From assembly GCA_019423125.1 (NCBI GenBank), contig JAHZBZ010000004.1, positions 1 through 11,847 on the forward strand: a stretch of DNA of 11,847 nt. Reading direction: 5' to 3'. The notes under the pieces are model-generated. The model ran no database searches and had not been told where the DNA came from. It saw nothing but the letters and a program-made list of their open reading frames with translations. Both the position numbers and the translations under genes were made by a program. This document shows, in pieces, positions 1 to 5,997 of the stretch (the first letter of the stretch is position 1; each line of letters starts with the position of its first letter). The DNA comes from Bacillota bacterium. GTDB lineage: Bacteria > Bacillota > Clostridia > Christensenellales > Borkfalkiaceae.

Positions 1-10
1 TGCCATAAAA

Positions 11-52
11 ATATGCACCTCCAAAAGTCTGTCCAACTTTTGGGGTGCATAT
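11..52. repeat. Perfect-arm hairpin resembling fused IS3-family (IS150-group) ends
   Basis: Positions 11-28 and 36-52 are inverted repeats: 17 paired bases, one bulged T at position 20, and a 7-base loop. The right half contains TGTCCAACTTTTGGGGTGCA, which from memory resembles the terminal inverted repeats of the IS150 group of IS3-family elements. The two arms face inward as the two ends of an insertion sequence would, but with no interior. It could therefore be a solo or miniature remnant. Alternatively it could be a terminator for a gene left of the window, although the plus strand after it has no clear U-tract. The hairpin is directly visible; the IS origin is inference. Confidence 0.55.
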
Positions 53-79
53 CATTTCCGAAGTCTTTTTTTCGTGTCC

Positions 80-387
80 GCGCCGTGTCTGAGAGGGTGT
101 GTTTTTCTCCCTTAGCTCTCGCGGCGTCTGATAGCGGCGTGTTTACTCTGTTTACATGCGCCGCGTCTAAAGGGAGCGTTGTTTGTCCGCTCTGACGCGT
201 CTCTTATGAGATTTGTTTGCGCGTTTGTCCGCGCCGTGTTTTCGGGGCTGTATTTTCTTCACGTCTGCACGCGCCGCGTCTGAGAGGGGCGTGATTTTCT
301 TCCTTAGCTCTCGCGGATTTTACGGGCTTCCCATGTTTACCCTCAGTTATTCCGTGTTGCGGCTGATTGAAGCGTGTTTTTCTCTTT
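80..387. repeat. Field of degenerate direct repeats
   Basis: At least five degenerate copies of a motif of the form GCGCCGYGTCTGAGAGGGNGTG followed by a T-rich stretch lie in the same orientation, at about 80-124, 122-144, 158-184, 231-260 and 271-316. A weaker copy lies near 359-387. The two best copies, 80-124 and 271-316, match over about 45 bases with few differences. Both contain CTGAG(A)GG and CCTTAG arms that could form a small hairpin. Spacing is irregular and the copies diverge, so this looks like decayed repeats and not an active array. No protein-coding signal is visible here; the T-rich, Cys/Ser/Phe-rich translations look like noise. Confidence 0.6.
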
Positions 388-472
388 ATACATCTGCAAG
401 GGTGGCGCGTTCTGACTCCACTTTAGCAATGCGCATTTTTGAGGCGATATGGATGGAAAATGTAAAAATCGG

Positions 473-501
473 GTGACGTATGGCCGCATTTGTGGTATAA
501 T
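473..501 (+). promoter_or_regulatory. Sigma-A-type promoter with extended -10 for the acetyltransferase
   Basis: A perfect TATAAT lies at 496-501 and is directly preceded by TGG (493-495), giving an extended -10. A weak -35, GTGACG, lies at 473-478 with a 17-base spacer. Transcription would start near 508 and give a leader of about 17 bases containing the ribosome binding site GGAGG. Confidence 0.7.
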
Positions 502-524
502 GTATTCGTTCGGAGGAAAAAGAT

Positions 525-1238
525 ATGACCATTCATCACGACAAAATGGCTTACGGGCGGCTGTCGCCCCTTCGCGAGGACGCCTCGCAACAGGCACTGG
601 ACGAAATGACTTCTCGCCTTCGTGAGCGGGAATACGACCGAATGATCCGCGGCGAGCTGTACAATCCCGCAGATGCGGAGCTTTGCGAACTTCGTTCGCG
701 TGTGCGTGAGCTGTTTCGCGCCTATAACAATACATCGGAAGCGGAAAAGGAGCGCAGGGCAGAACTTCTGCACGCAATGTTCGGCGGTCACGGCGATCGA
801 ATTTTTTGTGAACCGCCTCTCCGCTTTGATTACGGCATCAATACGACGGTCGGTGAGGACTTTTTCTCCAATTTCAACCTCACTGTCCTCGACTGTGCGC
901 CCGTAAAGATCGGCAGGCAGTGTTTCATCGGTCCCAACGTGACCATCGCCACGCCCGTGCATCCGATGCTTTCCTGTGACAGGAACATGCGCCCCGACGG
1001 CAAAGGCGGCACGTTTGACTACGAATACGCGCGCCCGATCACGATCGGCGACAACGTTTGGCTTGCGTCCAACGTCGTGATCTGCGGCGGCGTGACCATC
1101 GGCGACGACTGTGTCATCGGCGCGGGGAGCGTGGTCACGAAAGACATTCCCGCCCGCGTGTTTGCCGCGGGCAATCCCTGCCGCGTCATCCGCCCCCTGA
1201 CCGAAAAAGACAAGATGAAACTTCCTTGCGAGGAATGA
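525..1238 (+). CDS. maa: Maltose/galactoside-type sugar O-acetyltransferase (left-handed beta-helix)
   Basis: Predicted to transfer an acetyl group from acetyl-CoA to a sugar hydroxyl in the cytoplasm; the true substrate cannot be read from sequence. The 237-residue protein has the N-terminal cap of the family (RGELYNPAD at 42-50, then a helical region), followed by hexapeptide repeats at about 105-215 forming the left-handed beta-helix (PITIGDNVWL, GVTIGDDCVIGAGSVV). His146 in ATPVHP fits the catalytic histidine of the LacA/Maa/NodL family. The C-terminal AGNPCRVIR is also typical. ATG 525 is chosen because GGAGG lies at 512-516 and a good promoter sits just upstream. This gives about 28-30 residues before the usual family start; the internal ATG at 606 has no comparable ribosome site. 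The gene stands alone between its own promoter and terminator. The family is clear; the choice of maa over lacA or nodL is tentative. Confidence 0.88.
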   Translation: MTIHHDKMAYGRLSPLREDASQQALDEMTSRLREREYDRMIRGELYNPADAELCELRSRVRELFRAYNNTSEAEKERRAELLHAMFGGHGDRIFCEPPLRFDYGINTTVGEDFFSNFNLTVLDCAPVKIGRQCFIGPNVTIATPVHPMLSCDRNMRPDGKGGTFDYEYARPITIGDNVWLASNVVICGGVTIGDDCVIGAGSVVTKDIPARVFAAGNPCRVIRPLTEKDKMKLPCEE

Positions 1239-1304
1239 CAACGCGCGATGCGCACGGCCTTGCCTGCGCCGCATAAGTGCAAGATACAAATGCGAAAAAG
1301 CAAG

Positions 1305-1341
1305 AAAAAGAGCGGAAATTTACTCAATTTCCGCTCTTTTT
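1305..1341 (+). terminator. Intrinsic terminator after the acetyltransferase gene
   Basis: A perfect 16-bp inverted repeat (1305-1320 and 1326-1341) with a 5-base loop is followed by the T-rich run TGCGTTTTTATTTT. The stem begins with A's and ends with T's, so it may work in both directions. It isolates the acetyltransferase gene from spoIIGA. Confidence 0.92.
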
Positions 1342-1698
1342 GCGTTTTTATTTTATGAGAAGAGCACTTCGCCTTGTAAAATTGTTTCAAGCGAACTTCC
1401 TTTTCGCATTCCTGTAAAAGGCATTGATATATGTCCGCTTTTGTCCTGCCTGCTTTTTTGCTCCCCGAGCGGCAACCCGAAAAGGGAATACGGCGCCGGG
1501 CGTCCTGTAAAGGCGAGGGGAAACGAAAAAGCTGTGCCTTTGCGTTTAAAGATTTAACGGGACAAAAAGGGCTTTTTTGCCTTTATATAAAGCGACGGGG
1601 CGGGCATAGGTGTGTATGGGGGAGGAGACGGCGTTGTGAAAAGATAAAAATCGGCGGCTTTCGGCAATCGTACCCAAAAAACCGCCGCAAAATGATTG
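1342..1698. other. Non-coding leader upstream of spoIIGA
   Basis: About 400 bases separate the terminator from spoIIGA. An open frame at 1431-1703 exists, but it is rich in Arg/Lys, uses codons rare in the neighbouring genes (AGG, AGA, CGA, ATA, TTA) and lacks a good ribosome site, so I do not call it a gene. The stretch holds two short near-identical repeats, TCCTGTAAAAGGC at 1410 and TCCTGTAAAGGC at 1503. I see no clear Spo0A box (TTTGTCRAA-like) and no convincing RNA gene. Confidence 0.4.
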
Positions 1699-1704
1699 TA
1701 TAAT
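1699..1704 (+). promoter_or_regulatory. Candidate -10 element for spoIIGA-sigE
   Basis: A perfect TATAAT lies 46 bases before the spoIIGA start. No TTGACA-like -35 is present at 17 bases (the sequence there is A-rich), nor at the 22-base spacing known for the Spo0A-activated spoIIG promoter of Bacillus subtilis. An activator-dependent promoter would be consistent with the missing -35, but this is inference. Confidence 0.4.
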
Positions 1705-1750
1705 GAATGTATCCAAAAGGCGCGTGCCGCGCGGCGGGGAGGGGGATGGC

Positions 1751-2599
1751 ATGGTCGTCTATCTCGATCTTCTCATTCTGGATAATTTCTGCGCGGATGC
1801 CGCGCTTCTGTATCTTGCCGTGCGCACGGTCAAGGGAAGAGTGCGGTATCTTCGTATCGCGCTCGTCGCACTTGCGGGCACCGTGATCGGCGTCGGGTAT
1901 ACCATTCTCGGACTGTACGTCTCGATCCCCGCGTGGGCGGACGTCCTCGTCAAGATCGCCGTTACGCCCGTTCTTCCGCTGTTTGCGGCGCGTTTCAAGC
2001 AAAAGCAGCAGTATTTGCTCTGTTCGCTCGCTTTTTCGGCGTTCATGTTCGCGTTTGCGGGCGTGCTCACGGCGCTTTTTCCTCCCGCGCGGGAGGGGGA
2101 AGGCTATGTCTGGAACGACCTTCCTTCGGGCGTTCTCGTGCTCGCGTGCGTTGCGTTCGTCTACGGCGGCGCATATGCGGTCGAAAAGCTGTCAAAGCGT
2201 CGTGCGGAGCTTTCGCGGACGTATACGGTGCGGCTCGTTCTCGGGGAAAAGAGTGCGGAATGCACCGCGTTTTCGGACACGGGAAACCGTCTCACCGACG
2301 CGCGCGGACAGGGCATCGCGGTCGCGGAAGGCGCGGTGGTGCTCTCCATTCTCGATCTTTCCCGCCGCGTGCCGTATACGCAGGTGAGTGTGCGCACCGT
2401 CAACGGCGAAAGTATAATGAAAGCTTTTCGCATCGACCGTTTGGAGATATATTGCGGCGGTCGGGTGAATATAATAAAAGATGTGACGGTCGCGGTCAGT
2501 CCGCGCCCGCTCGCGGGGGAATACGGCGTGATCCTGCCCCCGTCGTTCACGAAGGAGGAAGATTTCAGGGGCAAAGGCGATGGAGGCGGAACATGTTAA
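1751..2599 (+). CDS. spoIIGA: SpoIIGA, membrane aspartic protease that processes pro-sigma-E
   Basis: Sporulation protease that removes the N-terminal pro-sequence of sigma-E; in model species it sits in the sporulation septum and is activated by forespore SpoIIR. The 282-residue protein opens with MVVYLDLLILDNF, the typical family start. It has about five hydrophobic segments (roughly 2-24, 34-57, 63-80, 88-110 and 127-147). A soluble C-terminal domain follows, with the aspartic-protease signature DTGN at 176-179. Length is near the family norm of about 300. ATG 1751 is chosen because GGGGAGGGGG lies at 1736-1745 and the protein then starts exactly where homologues do. An in-frame ATG at 1703 would add 16 charged residues and overlap the candidate -10. 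The 3' end overlaps sigE by 7 bases, implying translational coupling of protease and substrate. Confidence 0.93.
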   Translation: MVVYLDLLILDNFCADAALLYLAVRTVKGRVRYLRIALVALAGTVIGVGYTILGLYVSIPAWADVLVKIAVTPVLPLFAARFKQKQQYLLCSLAFSAFMFAFAGVLTALFPPAREGEGYVWNDLPSGVLVLACVAFVYGGAYAVEKLSKRRAELSRTYTVRLVLGEKSAECTAFSDTGNRLTDARGQGIAVAEGAVVLSILDLSRRVPYTQVSVRTVNGESIMKAFRIDRLEIYCGGRVNIIKDVTVAVSPRPLAGEYGVILPPSFTKEEDFRGKGDGGGTC

Positions 2600-3297
2600 A
2601 AGAGCTCAGAGCGCGCATTCTGCGGCTGATACGCGAGATGCGGGAACAGAACGTCGACTACATCTGCGGAAGCGAGGCGCTGCCGCTCCCGTATTCTGCG
2701 GAGGAGGAATCCGATCTTCTCGGCAGGCTCACGCGCGGCGACGAAGAAGTGCGTGCGGGGCTGGTCGAGCACAATCTTCGGCTGGTCATCTACATCGCGC
2801 GCAAGTTCGACAACACGGGCGCGGATGCGGACGATCTCGTCTCGGTCGGCACGATCGGTCTGATCAAGGCGGTCAATTCCTTCAATCCCGAAAAGAACAT
2901 CAAACTCGCGACCTATGCCTCTCGGTGCATCGAGAACGAGATCCTGATGTACCTGCGCCGTCTTGTCCGCGTCCGCAGCGAGGTCTCCTTCGACGAGCCG
3001 CTCAACACAGACTGGGAGGGCAACGAACTTCTGCTTTCGGACATCCTCGGTACGGACAGCGACGCGGTGTACAAGGACATCGAGACGGGCGTGGAAAAGG
3101 AGCTTTTGCGGGGGGCGCTGGAAAAACTTCCCGAACGCGATCGCAACATCATGAACATGCGCTTCGGGCTGGGCGGCGGCGAGGAGATGACGCAAAAAGA
3201 CGTCGCGGAGATGCTCGGCATTTCGCAGTCGTACATCTCGCGGCTGGAAAAGAAGATCATCGCCCGCCTCAAAAACGAGATGAGCAAGCTGCTCTGA
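2593..3297 (+). CDS. sigE: RNA polymerase sporulation sigma factor sigma-E (pro-form)
   Basis: Early mother-cell sigma factor, made as an inactive precursor and cleaved by SpoIIGA. The 234-residue sequence matches known sigma-E closely. A charged amphipathic pro-region (1 to about 23) leads into YICGSEALP. Region 2 (about 56-123) includes NLRLVIYIARKFDNTG and TYASRCIENEILMYLRR, followed by the characteristic SFDEPLNTDWEGNELLLSD (132-150). Region 4 carries the helix-turn-helix QKDVAEMLGISQSYISRLEK (201-220). The start ATG 2593 lies within the last codons of spoIIGA, with GGAGG at 2582-2586. The pro-region is about four residues shorter than in B. subtilis. No terminator separates sigE from sigG, so read-through from the spoIIGA promoter is likely in addition to any promoter of sigG's own. 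Confidence 0.97.
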   Translation: MLKELRARILRLIREMREQNVDYICGSEALPLPYSAEEESDLLGRLTRGDEEVRAGLVEHNLRLVIYIARKFDNTGADADDLVSVGTIGLIKAVNSFNPEKNIKLATYASRCIENEILMYLRRLVRVRSEVSFDEPLNTDWEGNELLLSDILGTDSDAVYKDIETGVEKELLRGALEKLPERDRNIMNMRFGLGGGEEMTQKDVAEMLGISQSYISRLEKKIIARLKNEMSKLL

Positions 3298-3327
3298 AAA
3301 TCGTATCACAGAAAGAGCGCGAAACGG

Positions 3328-3356
3328 GTATAAAAGGCGGCGGAAGGCACATACTT
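3328..3356 (+). promoter_or_regulatory. Candidate forespore (sigma-F/sigma-G type) promoter for sigG
   Basis: GTATA at 3328-3332 and CATACTT at 3350-3356 are separated by 17 bases. They resemble the GYATA -35 and CATNMTA-like -10 described for forespore sigma factors. In model species sigG is transcribed in the forespore by sigma-F and then sigma-G. Against it, transcription would start near 3363, right at the GGAGG site of sigG, leaving almost no leader. Confidence 0.45.
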
Positions 3357-3373
3357 GACCGAGGAGGTAAAGT

Positions 3374-4153
3374 ATGTTGCAGAAGGTGGAAATTTGCGGC
3401 GTGGACACTTCCGGCCTGCCGCTTCTGAGCGCCGCGGAGAGCGACGCGCTCATGCGCCGTCTCAAAGAAGGTGACGCCGCCGCGCGCGAGAAGTTCATCG
3501 TCGGAAACATGCGCCTGGTTCTTTCGCTCGTCAAGCGGTTCTGGTCCAAGAACGCAAACGCGGACGACGTGTTTCAGGCGGGTTGTATCGGACTTTTAAA
3601 GGCGATAGACAACTTCAACGTCGACATCGGCGTGCGCTTTTCGACGTATGCGGTCCCGATGATCACGGGAGAGATCAAGCGCTTTCTTCGCGATTCCAAC
3701 AGCCTGCGCGTCTCGCGAAGCATCCGCGACACCGCTTACCGCGTTCTGAAGACGCGCGAGCGCCTGGAAGAAGAGGATAAGGAGGCGACGATCGCCAAGA
3801 TCGCCGAAGCGATGCAGGTGCGGGAGAGGGAAGTCGTCTACGCGCTGGACGCGATCTCCGATCCCGTCTCGCTGTTTGAGCCTGTCTACAATAAATCGGG
3901 CGACGCGCTGATGCTCATGGACCAGATCAGCGACGAAAAGAACAACGACGAGGTGTGGACGGAGCACGCGGCGCTCGCGGAGGCGATGATGCAGCTGTCC
4001 GAGCGCGAGCGCAAGATCCTGTTTTTGCGCTACTATGAGGGCAAGACGCAGACGGAGATCTCCGACGAAGTCGGCATCTCGCAGGCGCAGGTCTCGCGCC
4101 TGGAAAAGAACGCGATCAATTCGATGCGCACGAACATCTCCTACGACGCCTGA
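3374..4153 (+). CDS. sigG: RNA polymerase sporulation sigma factor sigma-G
   Basis: Late forespore sigma factor that switches on spore protection and germination genes. The 259-residue protein starts with KVEICGVDTSGLPLL (4-18), the N-terminal signature that separates sigma-G from sigma-F and sigma-B. Region 2 is seen at about 45-105 (GNMRLVLSLVKRF, DDVFQAGCIGLLKAIDNF, FSTYAVPMITGEIKRFLRD). Region 3 follows at about 110-170 (LRVSRSIRDTAY, DPVSLFEPVYN), and region 4 at about 205-257 (KTQTEISDEVGISQAQVSRLEK). GAGGAGGT at 3361-3368 sets the start. It lies 76 bases after sigE in the usual clostridial order. At the position of B. subtilis Asn45 (LVNGN), a residue reported to matter for the anti-sigma factor CsfB/Gin, this protein has Val43 (FIVGN). 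No U-tract terminator oriented for sigG follows. Confidence 0.96.
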   Translation: MLQKVEICGVDTSGLPLLSAAESDALMRRLKEGDAAAREKFIVGNMRLVLSLVKRFWSKNANADDVFQAGCIGLLKAIDNFNVDIGVRFSTYAVPMITGEIKRFLRDSNSLRVSRSIRDTAYRVLKTRERLEEEDKEATIAKIAEAMQVREREVVYALDAISDPVSLFEPVYNKSGDALMLMDQISDEKNNDEVWTEHAALAEAMMQLSERERKILFLRYYEGKTQTEISDEVGISQAQVSRLEKNAINSMRTNISYDA

Positions 4154-4208
4154 CGCACTTTTTGACTACCGTCTTTCACATTTTGCGTCATTCGCCGCCC
4201 CAAAGGGC

Positions 4209-4250
4209 AAAAAACGCACGCCTGCGCAAATTCTTTGCGCAGGCGTGCGT
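4209..4250 (-). terminator. Distal intrinsic terminator of the asd-dapA-dapB operon
   Basis: A perfect 17-bp inverted repeat (4214-4230 and 4234-4250) with a 3-base loop is flanked at 4209-4214 by six A's on the plus strand, that is a U-tract after the hairpin for minus-strand transcripts. No U-tract follows it in the plus direction. Confidence 0.8.
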
Positions 4251-4264
4251 TCGGCTTGCCGCAT

Positions 4265-4297
4265 AAAAAGAGCCGCACGCGGATCCCGCGTGCGGCT
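4265..4297 (-). terminator. Proximal intrinsic terminator of the asd-dapA-dapB operon
   Basis: A 12-bp GC-rich stem (4271-4282 and 4286-4297) with loop ATC is followed on the minus strand by CTTTTTATG. It begins 17 bases after the dapB stop codon. With the hairpin at 4214-4250 it forms a tandem terminator pair, both oriented for the minus strand. Confidence 0.85.
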
Positions 4298-4313
4298 GAA
4301 ATTTACTCTTTGC

Positions 4314-5069
4314 TCAGTCTCTGAGAACGTCCTGCATGTCATATTTTCCGGGCGCCTTACCGCACACGAATTTAGCGGCGCGCACCGCGCCTGCGGCGAA
4401 TACCTTTTTGCTTCGCGCGCTGTGCGAGAGGGTGATGATCTCGTCCTCGCCCGCGAACATGACTTCGTGCTCGCCGACGATGGTCCCGCCGCGCACGGCA
4501 TGGATGCCGATCTCCGCCTTTTCGCGCGCGCCGACCATCCCTTCGCGGCCGAATACATATTTCTTGTTTCCCTCGAACGCCTCGTTGACGCTCTCGGCGA
4601 GCATGTACGCGGTGCCCGAAGGGGCGTCTTTTTTGAGGTTGTGGTGCCGTTCCACGATCTCGACGTCGAACGCCTCGCCGAGGAACTGCGCCGCCTCGCG
4701 CACGAGCTTCTGCAACAGATTGATGCCGACGGAGAGGTTCGCCGTCTTGAAAACGGGCACCGTCTTTGCGCTCTCTTCGATCTGCGCGAGCTGCTCGGGC
4801 GTGTAGCCCGTCGCGGCGAGCACGAGCGCGCAGCCGCTCTTCTTTGCGAATGCGAGCAGGTTGTCCAGGTTTGCCGCGCTGGAAAAGTCGATGACGACGT
4901 CGACCTTTTCGGTCACTTTGTCAAAGGAATCGTAGACGGGAACGGAGCAGAGCGCGCCCTCTTTGAGGTCGACGCCGCAGACGCATCTCGTCTCTTCGTC
5001 CGCCTGTACGAGTTCGAGCACGTTTCTTCCCATGTGCCCGCAGATGCCGCTGATGAGGATGTCGGTCAT
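4314..5069 (-). CDS. dapB: 4-hydroxy-tetrahydrodipicolinate reductase
   Basis: Cytoplasmic NAD(P)H-dependent reductase that converts the DapA product to tetrahydrodipicolinate, the branch point to diaminopimelate for peptidoglycan and to lysine. The 251-residue protein has the N-terminal nucleotide-binding motif GICGHMG (8-14). The substrate-binding and catalytic signature RHHNLKKDAPSGTA follows at 141-154. The C-terminal segment GIHAVRGGTIVGEHEV and length fit the family. I choose ATG 5069 because GAGG at 5079-5076 is spaced 6 bases from it and the protein then begins MTDILISG like homologues. A GTG at 5081 would overlap the dapA stop by 4 bases but lacks its own well-placed ribosome site. 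It is the last gene of the operon, followed by two terminators. Confidence 0.95.
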   Translation of the reverse strand: MTDILISGICGHMGRNVLELVQADEETRCVCGVDLKEGALCSVPVYDSFDKVTEKVDVVIDFSSAANLDNLLAFAKKSGCALVLAATGYTPEQLAQIEESAKTVPVFKTANLSVGINLLQKLVREAAQFLGEAFDVEIVERHHNLKKDAPSGTAYMLAESVNEAFEGNKKYVFGREGMVGAREKAEIGIHAVRGGTIVGEHEVMFAGEDEIITLSHSARSKKVFAAGAVRAAKFVCGKAPGKYDMQDVLRD

Positions 5070-5077
5070 ATTTTGCC

Positions 5078-5971
5078 TCACTTTTTGAGCTTGACGCCGA
5101 ATTTTTCAAGCGCCGCGGTCAGTCTTTCGAGGTGCGCGGGCTCGATGGGGGTGAGCGGCGCGCGCGGTTCGCCCGCGTCCAGTCCGATGAGGTTTGCCGC
5201 CGCCTTGACGGGGATGGGGTTGACCTCGCAGAACAGCGCGTCGGTGACGGGCAGGAGCGCGTCGCTGAGCTTGTTTGCGGCGGTCATATCGCGGGACTTG
5301 ACGAGCGTGTACAGCTCCTTGACCTCGTGCGGCAAAATGTTGGAGAGCACGGAGATGAGACCCTCGCCGCCGATCGCGAGGATGGGCAGGTTGAGGGAGT
5401 CTTCGCCCGAATACATGGGGCACTTGCCGCGGATGAGACGCATGGTCTCGCACGCCTGCACCATGTTCCCGCACGCCTCTTTGATGCCCGCGATGTTTTC
5501 GAGGCAGGCGATGCGCTCCATCGTCTCGGGCAGGATGTTTACGCCCGTGCGCGAGGGCACGTTGTAGCACAGGACGGGAATGTTCACCGATTCGGAGATG
5601 GCGCGGTAGTATTCATACAGCCCGTTCTGCGTGCATTTGTTGTAGTAGGGTGTGACGGCGAGGATTCCGTCCGCGCCGAGCGCCTCCGCCTTTTTGCTCG
5701 CTTCGACGGCGTGGGCGGTGTTGTTGGAGCCCGTGCCGAAGATAACTTTGGCGCGCCCTGCGACCTTCTCGACCGAGAAGCGCATGAGCTGTTCTTTTTC
5801 CTCCTCGGTCATGGTCGCGGGCTCGCCCGTCGTCCCGAGGATGACGAGTGCGTCCGTGCCGTTCTCGATCTGGTATTCGATCATCTTCTCCATGGAGGAA
5901 AAATTGATCTTTCCGTCCCCGCCGAAGGGGGTGATCATCGCCGTTGCGGTTCCGCTGAATAAGATAGACAT
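5078..5971 (-). CDS. dapA: 4-hydroxy-tetrahydrodipicolinate synthase
   Basis: Condenses pyruvate with aspartate-semialdehyde, the committed step to diaminopimelate and lysine; its product line also feeds spore dipicolinate. The 297-residue TIM-barrel enzyme shows GTTGE at 46-50 (Thr residues of the catalytic triad) and YNVPSRTG at 136-143 (Tyr136 for proton relay, Arg141 for substrate carboxylate). The Schiff-base Lys164 lies in GIKEACG. Length matches the usual 290-300. AGGAG at 5985-5981, spaced 9 bases from ATG 5971, supports the start. The gene lies 26 bases after asd and 8 bases before dapB, so all three are cotranscribed under the upstream lysine riboswitch. Confidence 0.96.
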   Translation of the reverse strand: MSILFSGTATAMITPFGGDGKINFSSMEKMIEYQIENGTDALVILGTTGEPATMTEEEKEQLMRFSVEKVAGRAKVIFGTGSNNTAHAVEASKKAEALGADGILAVTPYYNKCTQNGLYEYYRAISESVNIPVLCYNVPSRTGVNILPETMERIACLENIAGIKEACGNMVQACETMRLIRGKCPMYSGEDSLNLPILAIGGEGLISVLSNILPHEVKELYTLVKSRDMTAANKLSDALLPVTDALFCEVNPIPVKAAANLIGLDAGEPRAPLTPIEPAHLERLTAALEKFGVKLKK

Positions 5972-5997
5972 GAGGTTACGCTCCTGTTGGATTGGAT

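Noticed and set aside
80..387. Possible CRISPR array
   Set aside because: Repeats are diverged, unevenly spaced and overlapping, with no constant spacers and no cas genes nearby.
423..1289. Long minus-strand frame opposite the acetyltransferase gene
   Set aside because: No family resemblance, no ribosome site, and the plus-strand gene has a full hexapeptide-repeat match; it is an antisense by-product of GC-rich codon use.
1436..1570. TTTTGTCC-like sequences as Spo0A boxes
   Set aside because: They match only the core of the consensus loosely and are far from the candidate -10; not better than chance.
1431..1703. 90-codon plus-strand frame between terminator and spoIIGA
   Set aside because: Codon use unlike neighbours, no clear ribosome site, low-complexity basic protein, no recognisable family.
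1703..1750. Upstream ATG extending spoIIGA by 16 residues
   Set aside because: It overlaps the candidate -10 element, lacks a ribosome site, and the added residues do not fit the conserved MVVYLD start.
1933..2592. Upstream extension of the sigE frame to 454 codons
   Set aside because: It lies wholly inside spoIIGA in another frame; sigma-E homologues start at the ATG preceded by GGAGG at 2582.
5079..5081. GTG start for dapB overlapping the dapA stop
   Set aside because: The GAGG site sits on this GTG and is correctly spaced for ATG 5069, which also matches the family N-terminus.
4035..5567. 510-codon plus-strand frame across sigG, dapB and dapA
   Set aside because: It crosses two terminators and is antisense to two well-recognised enzymes; the protein is low-complexity and Arg/Ala/Val-rich.
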